Below, piece by piece: positions 26,515 to 38,572 of a stretch of 64,000 bases of DNA. Within the stretch, counting starts at the first letter, position 1; each line of letters begins with the position of its first letter. The notes under the pieces are model-generated. The model saw only the letters and a list, made by a program, of their open reading frames with translations, was not told the origin of the DNA and made no database searches. Made by a program: the position numbers and the translations under genes. This DNA is from Dyella mobilis (GTDB lineage Bacteria; Pseudomonadota; Gammaproteobacteria; Xanthomonadales; Rhodanobacteraceae), in assembly GCF_016904945.1 (NCBI RefSeq), contig NZ_JADIKF010000036.1, positions 10,505-74,504 of the forward strand, written 5' to 3'.

Positions 26515-26700
26515 TCATGCCTCCGAAACCAGTTTCCCTGCCTTCGCCCACAGCTCGCGCGGAATCTCCTGAATCACGATGTCCACGCTTTCGGGCGGGC
26601 ATTTGAGAATCTCGACGGCCACTCGCGTCACTTCGCGGACGAACTCGCGTTTCTGTTCTGGCGTGCGGCCAGGGTGCATTTCCAATCGCAGCATCGGCAT
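26515..26700 (-). CDS. 4-oxalocrotonate tautomerase family protein
   Basis: 61 residues: MPMLRLEMHPGRTPEQKREF..., ending KLVSEA. After Met removal the catalytic Pro-1 is exposed, as in all 4-OT tautomerases; Arg-11 equivalents (GRTPEQK) follow. The usual length is 60-80 residues. ATG 26700 is fixed by the need for Pro-1; upstream in-frame extensions would destroy the active site. Substrate unknown. Confidence 0.85.
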   Translation of the reverse strand: MPMLRLEMHPGRTPEQKREFVREVTRVAVEILKCPPESVDIVIQEIPRELWAKAGKLVSEA

Positions 26701-27068
26701 GGTTTGTTGCTCCGCGGGGACCCGGCGGGGTGCCGGGCGGGACGGCAGTCTCGCGCGCCGTGCCTGCGCGATAAATGCGCAAAAAGGGTTTGCACCCAGA
26801 ACTGCCTGGTTGGTAATGGCGAACAACTGTCCGCCGAATCGAAATGCCATTCGGTCATTCGCCGTTGCTCTGTAAGCGCAAAGCAGGGGACGAACGATGA
26901 CCGCCTCAGCCGCATTCAAAAGAAAACTCGTGTTGAAGAATGCGCGCGGTGGTCTCCGGTCTGGTCGACGAATCTCCCTTCAACGGCGATGCCGCGGCCG
27001 CACGTGCCGGCCTACGTAAATCATTGCGAGTCGTCGGCATTCACGGCCGGGGCGAAAGATGTATCTGC
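26701..27068. other. Intergenic, no gene seen
   Basis: About 370 bp between the tautomerase start and the regulatory module at 27069. Short ORFs on both strands have no ribosome sites. It should contain the tautomerase promoter on the minus strand, not identified. Confidence 0.45.
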
Positions 27069-27123
27069 GTCTCACGTTTGAGACGCCCGGACATGTCCAG
27101 CCGCGCGAATCTCCCCTAGCATC
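27069..27123 (+). promoter_or_regulatory. Shared upstream element, copy B
   Basis: GTCTCA-CGTT-TGAGAC (27069-27084, extended by GC/GC), 5 bp, GACATGTC (27090-27097), 19 bp, TAGCATC (27117-27123). Spacing is identical to copy A at 17218. It lies about 415 bp before the giant autotransporter start. Confidence 0.65.
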
Positions 27124-27216
27124 GCGCCAGACATAAAAACTGATAACCGGATCACATAATTAATCGCAATTCGACGACAATCGGTTGCGACGGGCGAGTG
27201 CGCCCAGGGGGAAGCC

Positions 27217-27324
27217 ATGGATCGCCGTGTTCAAGCCGTTTCGGACCTGCCCAGGTCCGACGCGTGGTCTTTTATCTGGAGCAACCCCCCGGCACGCCGC
27301 GGTGGCCATCCATCCCGCCGATAG
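27217..27324 (+). CDS. 35-residue upstream ORF, leader peptide B
   Basis: ATG 27217 with AGGGGG at 27206-27211. The N-terminus MDRRVQAVSDLPR matches the 17350 peptide, then the two diverge. It stops at TAG 27322, 214 bp before the autotransporter start, so coupling is not direct here. The hairpin at 27242-27259 lies 25 bases into the ORF, as in copy A. Confidence 0.55.
   Translation: MDRRVQAVSDLPRSDAWSFIWSNPPARRGGHPSRR
27242..27259 (+). ncRNA. Conserved hairpin of the leader module, copy B
   Basis: CGGACCT-GCCC-AGGTCCG, perfect 7-bp stem (8 with the flanking T-A). See 17375 for the compensatory difference. Confidence 0.6.
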
Positions 27325-27461
27325 TGCCCTCCACATCCGTTCAACTCTTGCACCCCGCTGCGCGGCTTCATTGCCGACGTCCACGTGGGGTGCGCAATGG
27401 CGAGCACGAAACCATGGTCATGACATCGGCCAACGTTCGCGCCTGTTGATTTTCCGCTTTC

Positions 27462-27489
27462 AGCCCGAGGGCATCGCACCCGGGCTTTC
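27462..27489 (+). promoter_or_regulatory. GC-rich hairpin in the autotransporter leader, possible attenuator
   Basis: AGCCCG (27462-27467) pairs with CGGGCT (27481-27486), followed by TTT. It lies between the leader ORF and the autotransporter start, so it could stop transcription early. The U-tract is short. Confidence 0.35.
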
Positions 27490-27538
27490 CATCTCGCAAC
27501 GACACGGGCCATGAAGGCCCGCTACAGGGGTTGTAAGC

Positions 27539-30500
27539 ATGAATCGTATCTACCGCATCGTATTCAATCGCACGCTGGGCATTTTGCAGGTTGCCTCGGA
27601 GTTGACCAACGCGCCGCGTGGCGCTGTCGCCGGTGGGGCGGACGCCGTTGCAAAACCCGAATTGAAATCGCGGCTGCTGGCGCTGATGGTTTGCGCGGCA
27701 TTAGGCCTGCTGGCATCGCCGGCGTGGGCGCAGACCGCCGCGTCGGGTGGCAATGGCGGTAGCCCTACGGCCGGCAGCGGTGGTGGGGCGGGTGGTACGG
27801 GCGCGGTGACGACCGGTACCTATGCCAATTCCGGCGGCAACGGCGGCGCGATCGGCGCTAGCGGATCGAGCGGGCGAGGCGCGGGCGGAACCGGTGGCAG
27901 CGGCGGTGCGGGTGGCAATTACTACTCCGGCGGCGGCGGCGGTGCGGGCGGCGGCGGCGCTGGCAGCCACGGCTATGGTGGTGGTGGTGGCGGCGGCGGG
28001 TCTTACACCAATAGCTCGGTAGCTGGCGGCGGTGGCGGTGGTGGCGGCGGCGTGGGCAAGTCCCTGACAGGAGGGAGTTTCACCAACACGGGAACCATTG
28101 CCGGTGGCAACGGCGGCAGTGGTGGCTATAGCTACAACGTCGGTTTTGGCGGTGGTGGCGGTGGCGGCGGTGCTGGCGTCTACGCTACCAATAATGCGTT
28201 CATCAACAACTCGGGCACCATCAGCGGCGGCCACGGCGGCATGGGCGGTGCTGGACACAACGATGGCGGTGCGGGCGGTGGCGCTGCGGGCCTGGCCGGC
28301 AACTTCATACTCCTCAATACCGGCTCCATCAAGGGCGGCGCTGGCGCTGACGGTAGTGGTTATCCAAGCAAGTTTTTCGGCAACGGCGCAAACGGCGGTG
28401 CCGGCATCATCGCAATGGGTAGCTCCTACATCAGCAACGGCGCCACCGGGCGCATCGCCGGCGGCGCAGGCGGCAAGGGATATGTTTACGCCGCCGGGAA
28501 CGTGACGGGTACGGGCGGCGCGGGTGGTGCCGGCATTTCGGTCACCAGCAACAGCGGTGTCCCGATCGTCAACCATGGCACCATCGTCGGTGGCAATGGC
28601 GGCGCAGGCAGCGGTACGGGCGGTGCCGGTGGTGTTGGCATCCTGACCAACGGCGGTGTGACCGTTACCAATGCAGGCACCATCGAAGGTGGTACGAGCG
28701 GTTCGGGTGCGCAAGCCAATGCCATTACCTTCACCGGCGGCAACAACACGTTGGTGCTTGAAGCCGGCTCAAACATTGAGGGCAATGTGACCAGTGCCGG
28801 CAGCGACACTTTCGAACTGGGCGGCACCTACGCCAGCAGCTTCAACACGGCACTGATCGGCAGCCAGTACACGGGCTTTTCGACATTCGACAAGACGGGC
28901 AGCAGCACCTGGACCCTGACAGGAAGTACCTCGGCGGTCACGCCCTGGACGATCAGTGGCGGCACGTTGGCGATTTCCGGCGATGCCAGCCTGGGCAGCG
29001 GGGTAATGGTGACGTTGGCATCGGGGGGCACGCTGGAGGTCACGCAATCATTCGGTACCGTCCGCACCACGAATCTGAGCTCTAACGGCACCATCTCTGT
29101 CGATAGCAACATGACGTTTACGGATAGCGGTCAGATCATCGGCACTGGCGCGCTCACCAAGAATGGTGGCGGCACCCTGGTACTCAACAGTACCAATAGC
29201 TACTTAGGCGGCACGAACCTCGTTGGCGGCGTGTTGTCGGTTTCCGGCGACGCCAGCCTGGGCGCAAGCGGAATCTGGCTGAATTTCCAGGGCGGCACGC
29301 TGGAGGCAACGGCATCATTCACCACCTTCCGCAACGTGCAATTGAATGCCAGCCCCATCAACGGCATTGACGTGGACATCAACCAGACATTGACGGCCAC
29401 CGGCCTCATCAATGGCGCGGGCATGCTGACCGTAAACGGCGCGGGTACCTTGGTGCTCGCAGATAACAATACATACTCCGGTGGCACGACAGTCACCAAC
29501 GGCGGCACGCTGTCCATTTCCAACGACGACAACCTGGGCAGTGCGACGGGTGCGCTGAGCTTGACCAACAGTACGCTGGAAACCACTGCACCGGTCACGT
29601 CGTACCGCAACGTGACGCTGGTCGGCAGTGACCATTTCCTTACGGATAGCGGCATGACGATCTTCGACGGATTGATCTCCGGCACGGGTTCGTTGATCAA
29701 GGACGGCTCCGGTACCCTGCAGCTTGGGGACACCAACAATTACACCGGCTACACGAGAATCAATGGCGGCACGCTTTCTGTCGTCAACGATGCCAACCTG
29801 GGCAATGGCGGCGCGGTGTATTTGGAGGGAGGCACGCTGCAGTTCACTGGGTCGTTCACCACCGCTCGCTCGTTCATTGGGTCCGGCGGCGATATCTATG
29901 TGGACAGTCCCAATGTGTTTGTTACCGGGGTGGTCAGTGGCACCGGCTCGCTGACGCTGAATGGTCCAGGCACCTTGACGCTCAGCGGCAACAACGCCTT
30001 CACCGGCACATATACGCTCGATTCCGGCACCTTGGCGGTGTCCGGCAATGCCCTGGCCGGCGCTCCAACGGTCGCTTTCAATGGCGGCACGCTGGAGGCC
30101 ACCGGGTCGCTCACCACCAGCGGTGTGCTGAATGTGCTGGCCAGCGGCAACATCATCGTCGATTCCGGCACGACATTGACCGATCAAGGTTCCGTGACCG
30201 GCGCAGCGCCACTGGCGCTCTCCGGTGGCGGCACGCTGGCACTCACGGGTGTCAGCACTTTCTCCGGCGCCATGACCATCGAGCAGGGTGCGCTGGCGTT
30301 GTCGGGCAACGGCAGCATGGCGACGGCTGCTTCGGTCATCGTCGATAGCGGCAGCAGCTTCGACATTTCCGGTGTCACTATTGGCAGCGCGACCATCACG
30401 GATCTTTCCGGTACGGGTACGGTGGCCCTTGGCGGCAACACGCTCGCGCTCGGTACCGCCAATAACGCCGAGTTCGATGGTGTCATCGCGGATGGCGGCA

Positions 30501-33500
30501 TCGCGGGCGGCGCAGGCGGTTCGCTGTGGAAGCAGGGCAGCGGCACACTCACGCTTACCGGTACAAACACCTACACCGGCAGCACCTCGGTCAACGGCGG
30601 CACGTTGCAATTGTCCGGCAGCGGCAGCATCGCTACGTCGAGCGGCGTGAATGTCGCCAGCGGTACTACCTTCGATATTTCCGCACTGACCGACGGTGGT
30701 ACGACCATCGGCGATCTGACCGGTGCGGGCACAGTCGCCCTGGGCGGCAATGCGCTTACCTTGGGTACGTCCAACAACACCGAGTTCGACGGCACGATCC
30801 AGGACGGCGGCGTGGCAGGCGGCACCGGCGGCTCGCTGATCAAGCAAGGCCCTGGCGTGCTCACGCTTACCGGCACCAACACGTACACCGGCGGTACCAC
30901 GATCAATGCCGGCACGCTGGCGTTGACTGACAGCGGCAGCATTGCCGCCTCCAGCGGCGTCGATGTCGCGAGCGGCGCCGGATTCTACATTTCCGGACTC
31001 ACCAATGGCGGCACGACCATCGGCGATCTCTCGGGTGCCGGCCAAGTCTATTTGGGCGCCAATACGCTTACGCTGGGCACGTCCAACAGCAGCGAGTTCG
31101 ATGGCCAAATCGTCGACGGTGCGAATGGCATTGGCGGTTCGCTGATTAAGCAGGGCACCGGTACGCTCGACCTCACCGGCGCGAATGCGTATACCGGCAG
31201 CACCACGATCAACGGCGGCACGCTGCAGTTGTCGGGCAATGGCAGCATTGACTTGTCCAGAGGCGTGGATGTCGCCAGCGGCGGCACGTTCGATATTTCC
31301 GGCATCAGCAACGGTAACGCCGACATCAGCGCACTTTCCGGTGCGGGCACGGTGGCCCTGGGCGGCAAACTGCTCGTTCTGGGCATCTCGGGCAGCCATG
31401 AATTCGATGGCGTGATCGAGGATGGCGGCATTGCAGGCGGCACGGGCGGTTCGCTGCAGCAGGATGGCAGCGGCATCACCACGCTTACTGGCGCCAACAC
31501 CTACACGGGCAGTACCGACATCAATGGTGGCACGCTGGCTTTGTCAGGCAGCGGCAGCATTGCTGCGTCGAACGGCGTCAGCCTGGGTGGCGGCGATCTG
31601 GATATTTCCGGCCTCACCAATGGCGGTGCGACCCCCGGCAATGGCGGTGCGACCCTCAACGCGCTTACCGGTACGGGCACTGTTTTGCTTGGCGGCAATA
31701 CGCTCACGCTTCACCTGGTCACCAATGATGAGTTCGACGGCGCCATCACCGATGGCGGCATCGTAAGCAACACCGGCGGTTCGGTCTTCGTGGACGGCAC
31801 TGGCTCGCTCGACCTGACCGGTATGAACAACTATACCGGCAGCACCACGATCACCGGCGGTTCGCTGCAGCTGTCGGGTAGCGGCAGCATCAGCACGTCG
31901 AGCGGCGTCGATGTCGTCAGCGGTGCCGGGTTCGATATTTCCGGACTCAAAAACGGTGGCACCACCATCAACGACCTGTCGGGCTCGGGCATGGTCTACC
32001 TCGGCGGCAATGCGCTGACGCTCGGCACCGCCAACAATAGCGAGTTCGACGGCAGGCTGATGGATGGCGGCGCCGGTGGCGGTGTTGGCGGGTCGTTGGT
32101 CAAGCAGGGCAGCGGCATACTCACGCTTACCGGCGACAACGTCTACACCGGCAGCACCACGATCAACGGTGGCACCTTGGCTTTGTCGGGTTCGGGCAGC
32201 ATCGATCAGTCGAGCGGCATCAACCTCAGCGGCGGTGCCACCTTCGATATCTCTGGGCTCACCAATGGCAGCACCAACATTGAAAATCTTTCAGGCGCAG
32301 GCGGCACCATTGCACTGGGCGGCAACCTGCTTGCCGTCACCGAGGCAAGCAACGGCCAATTCGACGGCGTGATCGCCGATGGCGGCATCGCCAGCGGCAC
32401 GGGCGGTTCGTTGTCGAAGCAAGGCAACGGCACTCTCACGCTCATCGGTGCGAACACCTACACCGGCAGCACCAACGTCTCTGGCGGCACCTTGCAGTTG
32501 TCGGGTTACGGCAGCATTGCCGCATCGAGCTTTGTCTATGTCGGCAGCGGCAGCAGCTTCGATATTTCCGCACTGACCAGTGGCGGCACGATCATCAACG
32601 GCCTGATCGGTACCGGCACCGTCGACCTTGGCGCCAATGCGCTCATGATCGACACGGCAATCGGTTCGGAGTTCGATGGCGTGATCGCCGATGGCGGCAT
32701 CGACGGCGGCATCGGCGGTTCGCTGATCAAGACAGGCGCGGGCTTCTTTACGCTGGGTGGCGCCAACACGTATACCGGCAACACCGACGTGCAGGCCGGT
32801 GAGCTCGATCTCACCGCCACCGGCTCGCTGGCCGCCAACGTAACGGTGGAAAACGGTGCCACGCTGGGCGGCGACGGTTCGGTCGCCGGCACGGTCAATG
32901 TCAATGGCGGTGCGTCGCTTGCGCCTACCGGCACGATGACGATCGGCAATCTCGTGGCCGCGCAAAACAGCAAGTTGAACCTGACGCTTGGTGCGCAGGG
33001 CGGTACGAGCAGCAGCGTTGCCGTCACCAGCAACCTGGAACTGGACGGCGAAGTCGTCAATGTCACCAATGGCGGCAACATGGGGCCGGGTATCTATAAC
33101 CTGTATACCTATGGCGGCACGCTGACCGAGACCAACGGTGGCCTGAGTCTGGGCAATACGGACGGCCAAACGCTGGTGATCCAGAATCTCACTGGCAACA
33201 AGCAGATCAACCTGATCGACTCCACCGGCCTCACGCTCGATTACTGGAACGCCAACGGCCTGGCCAACAGCACCCAGTCTGGCGGCGGCAGCGGCACCTG
33301 GTCGGCGACGTCGTTGACGTGGACCGACGATGTCGGTTCCCTCACGTCGGCCATGACTCCGCAGCCGGGCTTCGGCATTTTTGGCGGCGCGTCGGGCACG
33401 GTGACGGTGGACGATAGCGCCGGCAGCGTGCAGGCCACGGGCTTGCAGTTCACCACCGATGGTTATGTGTTGAACGGCGGCACGCTCACGCTGGTGAGCA

Positions 33501-36500
33501 GCGGTAACGCCTCGCCGATCATCCGCGTGGGCAACAGCAGCAGTGCCGGCGCAAGTTGGACGGCGACGTTCGATGACGCGGTGGTGTCGTCGATGGGACT
33601 GAACAAGACCGATGCGGGTACGCTGGTGTTGAATGGCACCGGTACCTTGATTCAAAACGGCGCGACGATCAGCGGCGGCACGCTGGCTATCGGTATGAGC
33701 GGCAGCTACCGCGCCAGCGTCAGCATCTCCGGCACCAACGGCGGCGCAGGCACGACCGGCGCCAACGGCAATGGCACAGCCGGCAGCAACGGCGGCACTG
33801 CCGTCAGCATGGCCGGCGGCACCACATTCATCAGTGGCCTGGGCGGCATGGTGCAGGGCGGTGCCGGCGGAGCGGGCGGAGCGGGCGGCAGTGCGGGCTA
33901 TCACGGTGGCGCGGCCACCATGGGCGGCATCGGTGGCGCGGGCGGCAATGGTGTCGACAGCGGTACGGGCAGCGCCTATGTCACCAACAGCGGTGTCATC
34001 TCGGGCGGCCAAGGTGGTGCGGGCGGCCGTTACAACGTGGCGCCCGGCGTGGCGACTGGCGGCGGAGTGGGCGGCATCGGTGGCAGCGGCGTTGTACTCG
34101 GCGCCGGCAGCACCCTGGTCAACAACAAGACCGGCAACGTCGTTGGCGCTGGCGGCGGGTACAGCGATACTTCGGTCTTTGTCGCCACTGGCCAGAGCAC
34201 TTCCGGTGGTTCCTACACGATCGATGGCCTCAACGGTAGCGCGGGCGGCGCAGGCGCAAGCCTCGGTAGCAACGGCACTGTTACCAATGCCGGCTTCATC
34301 GGTGGCGGTATCGGCTCGAACGGTGGCTCCGCGATAGAGGTGGCATCCATTCCGCTGACGACCGGCTTTATCGCCACTAGCGGTAACGGCGGTGCGGGTG
34401 GCGCGGGGCTCACGATGGGCGGCAATTCAACACTCACCAACTCCGGCAACATCTTCGGCGGCAACGGTGGGACGGGTAACCCCAACAACTCCGGCAACCC
34501 ATCATTCGGTTCATCGATTGCCTATGCGCGCAGCGGTACTACCGGCAGCATGCAGGCCAACGGCGGCGGCGGCGGTGCCGGTGGCGTTGGCGTGTACATG
34601 ACGAGCGGCGCCAGTTTCACCAACCAGGCCGGCGCTTATGTCGGCGGTGGTGCGGGTGGCGCGGGCGGTGCGATGGGCTTCGCCATCAATGGCACCCTCA
34701 TGCATGCCGGCAACGGTGGCGCTGGCGGCACGGGCGGTAACGGCGCCGTGTTGAGCGGCAACTTCAGTCAGGCGAGCAACGCTGGGTTCGTCTACGGCGG
34801 TAGCGGCGGTACGGGCGGCGGCTTTACACCGCTCGCCATTCCGCTTGCCGGGACGTTTGTATCCGCGGGCGCCGGTGGCGATGGCGGTGCGGGCGGCGTG
34901 GCACTGGTCGCAGGCGCCGGCAATTTCAGCAATAGCGGCACGATCTTCGGCGGTTACGGCGGCAAAGGTGGCTCGTTGATCGAGGAGGTCACCAGCAACG
35001 GCACTACATCATTCCATCCCGTTGCCGGTGGTGCGGGTGGTGTCGGCGGTGCCGGTGGTATCGGCGTGTACGGCACCGGCGGACTCAACCTCAGCAATGC
35101 CAGCAGTGGACGCATTGTTGGTGGCCTCGGTGGATCTGGTGGCAGCGGCGGCTATGGTAATGGCGACTACAACAAGCAAAGCACAGCCACCGCCGGTGGT
35201 GCCGGTGGTGTAGGTGGCGCAGGTGGTGCGGGTGCGTTCCTCGTTGGGGCAGCCAGCCTCACCAACGCTGGTGTAGTAACCGGTGGTACAGGCGGTGACG
35301 GCGGCGGTGGCGGCATCGGCGGTTCGGTAGCAAGCACGAATAGTGCAGCACCAGGTGGCGATGGCGGTGTAGCTGGCACCGGGGGGGTAGGTGTCGCCGG
35401 CACGGGCTTCACGCTTATCAATGGCGGCACCGTTACTGGTGGCAGCGGCGGTCAAGGTGAGTCTGGTATTCCGGGTATTTCGACGGCCGTGACATCGGGC
35501 ACCCCAGGCAACGGCGGTACGGGTGGTGTGGGTGTCAGCGGTTCGAACTTTACGCTCACTAATACCGGCACGATCACCGGCGGTAATGGCGGCAATGGCG
35601 GTATAGCCAGTTCGATCGCGAGTCCCAATGGCCTGGCCGGTAACGGCGGCGTGGGCGTGGTGTCTACTGGCGGGTCGACCATCACCAATGGTGGCACTAT
35701 CGCTGGTGGCGCCAATGCGAACAACGTGCAGGCCGATGCGGTGGACCTCAGCGGCGGCGGCAACATGCTGGTGATCGAGTCCGGTGCCCAGTTCCTCGGC
35801 AACGTGGTCAGCACCAGCGGCACGGCCAACGGTGGCGACACGCTTGCGCTTGGCGGCAGCACGGATGCGAGTTTCGATGTGGGCACGCTCGGCGCCGTGG
35901 GCAGCAGCGCGGCGTTCCAGGGCTTCAACCAGTTCGCCAAATCCGGCACCAGCGCGTGGACCTTGACCGGTACCGGCAACGTTAGCCAGGCGTGGACGAT
36001 CACCGACGGCACGCTGATCGGCAACAGCACCAGCATCGTCGGCAACGTGACGTTCTCGCCGGTGACCGGCGGCAGCGCGAACCTTACCTTCAACCAGTCG
36101 ACCAACGACGTGTACAACGGCGTGATCAGTGGCAACGGTTCGCTGACCAAGACCGGCAGCGGCACGCTGACCCTGACCGCCGACAACACCTACACCGGCG
36201 CCACCACGATCGACGGCGGCATGTTGCAGGTAGCCAACGCAGGCACCAGCGGCATGGTGAGCGGCAACGTGGTGAACAACGGTGCGATGGCGTTCGATCG
36301 CACGGACAACGTGGTGTACGGTGCGGCGATCAGCGGTACTGGCAGCGTGGCGCAGATCGGTAGCGGCACCCTGGTGCTGGACGGCGTCAACACCTACACC
36401 GGCAGCACCACCGTGCAAGCGGGTACGCTGGAAGTGGGTGACTCCGCACACGCCAATGCCTCGATCCAGAGCAGCGTGACCGTGGATGTGGGCGGCACCT

Positions 36501-38038
36501 TGCGCGGCCACGGCACCATCGACGGCAATGTAACGAGTGATGGCACGGTGTGGCCGGGCGGTTCGGTCGGCGTGTTGACCATCAACGGCAACTACACGCA
36601 GCACGCGGACGCCACGCTGCAGATCGACGTGACGCCGACGCAGGCATCGGAGCTGCTGGTGAACGGCAACGCCAGCCTGGCCGGTACGTTAAACCTGATC
36701 TACGCACCGGGCACCTACACCAGCACGACCTACACCCTGGTGCAGGCCAACGCTCTGACCGGCACGTTCGCCAGCACGACCACGAACGGCTCGGTGCCGA
36801 CCGCGTTGAATCCCAAGCTGGCCTACACGTCGACGCAGGCGGACCTGGTGCTGGCATCGCCGGCACCGACGCCAACTCCCGCACCGACACCGACGCCGAC
36901 GCCGACGCCGACACCTGCGCCGACTCCCACGCCGGTGCCAACACCAACACCCGCACCAACTCCCACGCCTGCACCGACGCCGACCCCGGCTCCGACACCT
37001 GCTCCTTCGTCGACGCCCACACCGACCCCCACGCCAGCACCTGCCGGCAACGTGGTCGCACCGCACGACGAAGGCCTGTACGCCAACCTTATGCGCAGCC
37101 AAAACCTGGTCGGCCAGCACGTGCTGTCCACCGTGCTGGATGCCACGCTGCGTTCCGGCGACAACGGTTGCAACGGCACCGATGCGGCGCACAGCAACAC
37201 GGTAGCCTCCGCGTGCCACAGCGACCTGTGGGTGCAGTACAGCGCGGGCAGTGATTCGTTCACCGGCAGTAACGGCTTGAACAGCACTGCGTTCGGCTTG
37301 CAGGGCGGCTTCGAGCACGCCGTGGCCGACAGCGTGCACGTAGGCGTTGAAGCGGGCTTCAACCGCATCAACGGCAGCGATCACGAAGGCGGCAACGGCG
37401 CCATCGACAGCGTGCACGGCGGCGTGTATGCCTATGCCAACGCCGGCCCCGTGGTGCTCTCGGGCATGCTCGACGGCACGCACAGCAGCTACGACGTGTA
37501 TCGCCAGACCGGCATCGGCCATGGCCTGGCCCGTCCGGATGGCGGCACCACGTCGGCCGCGTTGCAGGCCGCCTGGCCGACGACGGTGGCGCAGTGGCAG
37601 GTGACGCCAGCGGTGGGTGCGCTGTACCAGCACCAGACGCTGGATGCCTTCGGCGAAACCGTACCCAGCACCAACCCGTTGGCTCCTGCGTTTGCGCTGC
37701 AGGGCACCCACACGAGCACCAACACCTTGCAGCCGTATGCGCGCGTGCAGTTCTCCCATGCGTTCGTGGCGCAAGGCATCAACTACCTGCCGCAGTTCGA
37801 AGTGGGCTATCGCTACGACACCCGCAACGACAATGCACCGGTGGTGATGGCCAGCAGCCAGGACGGCACGCTATTCGCCATGCCTGGTGACAACACCGGC
37901 CGTGGTACGGCGACGGTGGGTGCGCGCATCAAGGCGCAGGCCGGCGCGTCGTGGAGCTTGTACCTGGATTACCAGGGCCAGTTCTCCAGCCACCTCAACG
38001 ACAATGCGCTGAGCGTGGGCTTCACCAAGAACTTCTAA
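27539..38038 (+). CDS. Giant autotransporter adhesin with ESPR signal and PATR repeats
   Basis: 3499 residues. Residues 1-65 form an extended signal peptide: the ESPR segment [20 protein letters not shown], then a normal signal ending WAQ. Residues about 70-410 and 2061-2721 are Gly/Ala/Asn-rich (GGAGGAGG patterns, PE_PGRS-like in appearance). Residues about 455-1780 and 2800-2980 are autotransporter-associated beta-strand repeats ([26 protein letters not shown]). About 3110-3173 is a Pro-Thr linker, and 3180-3499 is the outer-membrane barrel ending VGFTKNF. It anchors and displays the beta-helical passenger on the surface. Start has AGGGG 8 bp upstream; the promoter is probably the shared element at 27069. 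Confidence 0.95.
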   Translation: MNRIYRIVFNRTLGILQVASELTNAPRGAVAGGADAVAKPELKSRLLALMVCAALGLLASPAWAQTAASGGNGGSPTAGSGGGAGGTGAVTTGTYANSGGNGGAIGASGSSGRGAGGTGGSGGAGGNYYSGGGGGAGGGGAGSHGYGGGGGGGGSYTNSSVAGGGGGGGGGVGKSLTGGSFTNTGTIAGGNGGSGGYSYNVGFGGGGGGGGAGVYATNNAFINNSGTISGGHGGMGGAGHNDGGAGGGAAGLAGNFILLNTGSIKGGAGADGSGYPSKFFGNGANGGAGIIAMGSSYISNGATGRIAGGAGGKGYVYAAGNVTGTGGAGGAGISVTSNSGVPIVNHGTIVGGNGGAGSGTGGAGGVGILTNGGVTVTNAGTIEGGTSGSGAQANAITFTGGNNTLVLEAGSNIEGNVTSAGSDTFELGGTYASSFNTALIGSQYTGFSTFDKTGSSTWTLTGSTSAVTPWTISGGTLAISGDASLGSGVMVTLASGGTLEVTQSFGTVRTTNLSSNGTISVDSNMTFTDSGQIIGTGALTKNGGGTLVLNSTNSYLGGTNLVGGVLSVSGDASLGASGIWLNFQGGTLEATASFTTFRNVQLNASPINGIDVDINQTLTATGLINGAGMLTVNGAGTLVLADNNTYSGGTTVTNGGTLSISNDDNLGSATGALSLTNSTLETTAPVTSYRNVTLVGSDHFLTDSGMTIFDGLISGTGSLIKDGSGTLQLGDTNNYTGYTRINGGTLSVVNDANLGNGGAVYLEGGTLQFTGSFTTARSFIGSGGDIYVDSPNVFVTGVVSGTGSLTLNGPGTLTLSGNNAFTGTYTLDSGTLAVSGNALAGAPTVAFNGGTLEATGSLTTSGVLNVLASGNIIVDSGTTLTDQGSVTGAAPLALSGGGTLALTGVSTFSGAMTIEQGALALSGNGSMATAASVIVDSGSSFDISGVTIGSATITDLSGTGTVALGGNTLALGTANNAEFDGVIADGGIAGGAGGSLWKQGSGTLTLTGTNTYTGSTSVNGGTLQLSGSGSIATSSGVNVASGTTFDISALTDGGTTIGDLTGAGTVALGGNALTLGTSNNTEFDGTIQDGGVAGGTGGSLIKQGPGVLTLTGTNTYTGGTTINAGTLALTDSGSIAASSGVDVASGAGFYISGLTNGGTTIGDLSGAGQVYLGANTLTLGTSNSSEFDGQIVDGANGIGGSLIKQGTGTLDLTGANAYTGSTTINGGTLQLSGNGSIDLSRGVDVASGGTFDISGISNGNADISALSGAGTVALGGKLLVLGISGSHEFDGVIEDGGIAGGTGGSLQQDGSGITTLTGANTYTGSTDINGGTLALSGSGSIAASNGVSLGGGDLDISGLTNGGATPGNGGATLNALTGTGTVLLGGNTLTLHLVTNDEFDGAITDGGIVSNTGGSVFVDGTGSLDLTGMNNYTGSTTITGGSLQLSGSGSISTSSGVDVVSGAGFDISGLKNGGTTINDLSGSGMVYLGGNALTLGTANNSEFDGRLMDGGAGGGVGGSLVKQGSGILTLTGDNVYTGSTTINGGTLALSGSGSIDQSSGINLSGGATFDISGLTNGSTNIENLSGAGGTIALGGNLLAVTEASNGQFDGVIADGGIASGTGGSLSKQGNGTLTLIGANTYTGSTNVSGGTLQLSGYGSIAASSFVYVGSGSSFDISALTSGGTIINGLIGTGTVDLGANALMIDTAIGSEFDGVIADGGIDGGIGGSLIKTGAGFFTLGGANTYTGNTDVQAGELDLTATGSLAANVTVENGATLGGDGSVAGTVNVNGGASLAPTGTMTIGNLVAAQNSKLNLTLGAQGGTSSSVAVTSNLELDGEVVNVTNGGNMGPGIYNLYTYGGTLTETNGGLSLGNTDGQTLVIQNLTGNKQINLIDSTGLTLDYWNANGLANSTQSGGGSGTWSATSLTWTDDVGSLTSAMTPQPGFGIFGGASGTVTVDDSAGSVQATGLQFTTDGYVLNGGTLTLVSSGNASPIIRVGNSSSAGASWTATFDDAVVSSMGLNKTDAGTLVLNGTGTLIQNGATISGGTLAIGMSGSYRASVSISGTNGGAGTTGANGNGTAGSNGGTAVSMAGGTTFISGLGGMVQGGAGGAGGAGGSAGYHGGAATMGGIGGAGGNGVDSGTGSAYVTNSGVISGGQGGAGGRYNVAPGVATGGGVGGIGGSGVVLGAGSTLVNNKTGNVVGAGGGYSDTSVFVATGQSTSGGSYTIDGLNGSAGGAGASLGSNGTVTNAGFIGGGIGSNGGSAIEVASIPLTTGFIATSGNGGAGGAGLTMGGNSTLTNSGNIFGGNGGTGNPNNSGNPSFGSSIAYARSGTTGSMQANGGGGGAGGVGVYMTSGASFTNQAGAYVGGGAGGAGGAMGFAINGTLMHAGNGGAGGTGGNGAVLSGNFSQASNAGFVYGGSGGTGGGFTPLAIPLAGTFVSAGAGGDGGAGGVALVAGAGNFSNSGTIFGGYGGKGGSLIEEVTSNGTTSFHPVAGGAGGVGGAGGIGVYGTGGLNLSNASSGRIVGGLGGSGGSGGYGNGDYNKQSTATAGGAGGVGGAGGAGAFLVGAASLTNAGVVTGGTGGDGGGGGIGGSVASTNSAAPGGDGGVAGTGGVGVAGTGFTLINGGTVTGGSGGQGESGIPGISTAVTSGTPGNGGTGGVGVSGSNFTLTNTGTITGGNGGNGGIASSIASPNGLAGNGGVGVVSTGGSTITNGGTIAGGANANNVQADAVDLSGGGNMLVIESGAQFLGNVVSTSGTANGGDTLALGGSTDASFDVGTLGAVGSSAAFQGFNQFAKSGTSAWTLTGTGNVSQAWTITDGTLIGNSTSIVGNVTFSPVTGGSANLTFNQSTNDVYNGVISGNGSLTKTGSGTLTLTADNTYTGATTIDGGMLQVANAGTSGMVSGNVVNNGAMAFDRTDNVVYGAAISGTGSVAQIGSGTLVLDGVNTYTGSTTVQAGTLEVGDSAHANASIQSSVTVDVGGTLRGHGTIDGNVTSDGTVWPGGSVGVLTINGNYTQHADATLQIDVTPTQASELLVNGNASLAGTLNLIYAPGTYTSTTYTLVQANALTGTFASTTTNGSVPTALNPKLAYTSTQADLVLASPAPTPTPAPTPTPTPTPTPAPTPTPVPTPTPAPTPTPAPTPTPAPTPAPSSTPTPTPTPAPAGNVVAPHDEGLYANLMRSQNLVGQHVLSTVLDATLRSGDNGCNGTDAAHSNTVASACHSDLWVQYSAGSDSFTGSNGLNSTAFGLQGGFEHAVADSVHVGVEAGFNRINGSDHEGGNGAIDSVHGGVYAYANAGPVVLSGMLDGTHSSYDVYRQTGIGHGLARPDGGTTSAALQAAWPTTVAQWQVTPAVGALYQHQTLDAFGETVPSTNPLAPAFALQGTHTSTNTLQPYARVQFSHAFVAQGINYLPQFEVGYRYDTRNDNAPVVMASSQDGTLFAMPGDNTGRGTATVGARIKAQAGASWSLYLDYQGQFSSHLNDNALSVGFTKNF

Positions 38039-38053
38039 GCAGGCAGCAAAGAC

Positions 38054-38084
38054 GGTGCCTCGACATGCAACGTGTCGAGGCACC
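38054..38084. terminator. Stem-loop after the autotransporter gene
   Basis: GGTGCCTCGACA pairs with TGTCGAGGCACC (12 bp, extendable to 14 with a CAA loop). There is no U-run, so termination strength is uncertain. Confidence 0.6.
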
Positions 38085-38125
38085 CCTCAAGAAATAGATG
38101 TGCGCGCCATTAAAAACCGTGAACG

Positions 38126-38401
38126 TCAGTCGTCCTTGACGAAAATGTGGCGCGTCAGGTCGTCGTAGCCCGGCAGATTGACCCCTTCGGCCAGGCCTTG
38201 CTCGTATTCGGCACGCAGCGTCTCGAGGATGCCGTCGTACTGCGCCAACATTTCCTGGATCTGCATGCGGTCCTTGATCGCTCCATCCGCGCGGGCGTCG
38301 TGGCGCGTTTCGATCTCGCTCAGTTCTTGCTTGAGTTCGAGGATTTTGCGGGCCAGCAACGGAATCAGCACGGCCAGGTCTCGTTCGCTGATGGATCGCA
38401 C
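38126..38401 (-). CDS. Small coiled-coil protein, unknown function
   Basis: 91 residues from GTG 38401 with AGGA 6 bp upstream. Mostly one helix with heptad leucines (LAVLIPLLARKILELKQELSEIETRH), then a conserved-looking GVNLPGYDDLTRHIFVKDD tail. No membrane segment or signal. Divergent from the glycerophosphodiesterase gene. Not recognised. Confidence 0.65.
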   Translation of the reverse strand: MRSISERDLAVLIPLLARKILELKQELSEIETRHDARADGAIKDRMQIQEMLAQYDGILETLRAEYEQGLAEGVNLPGYDDLTRHIFVKDD

Positions 38402-38572
38402 GTGTATTCCTGGTTGGGTTGCGGGATCGAGATTGGCGGAAAGGCTGCGCCCATGCCACCGCCCCGATCTCGATCATGAAGTGATGGAGCACGGTTGGCG
38501 GGGTTTGCGCCAGCGGCCCCTTATCGTGCCATGCTTCACGCGGCGGAATTTTGATTGCCAGCCCGGTGACTC

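Noticed and set aside
17218..27324. Leader as a known cyclic di-GMP riboswitch
   Set aside because: GGGCAAAC and CGCAAAGCC cores of the GEMM class are absent; the resemblance of AGGGGGA and CAAGCC is too weak.
29315..36604. Long antisense ORFs (694, 573, 531 codons) in the autotransporter gene
   Set aside because: They mirror the Gly/Thr-rich repeats on the plus strand and consist of Ala/Arg/His-rich shadow protein.
27539..38038. CRISPR-like array in the autotransporter repeats
   Set aside because: Repeats are in frame, degenerate and protein-coding with no spacers.
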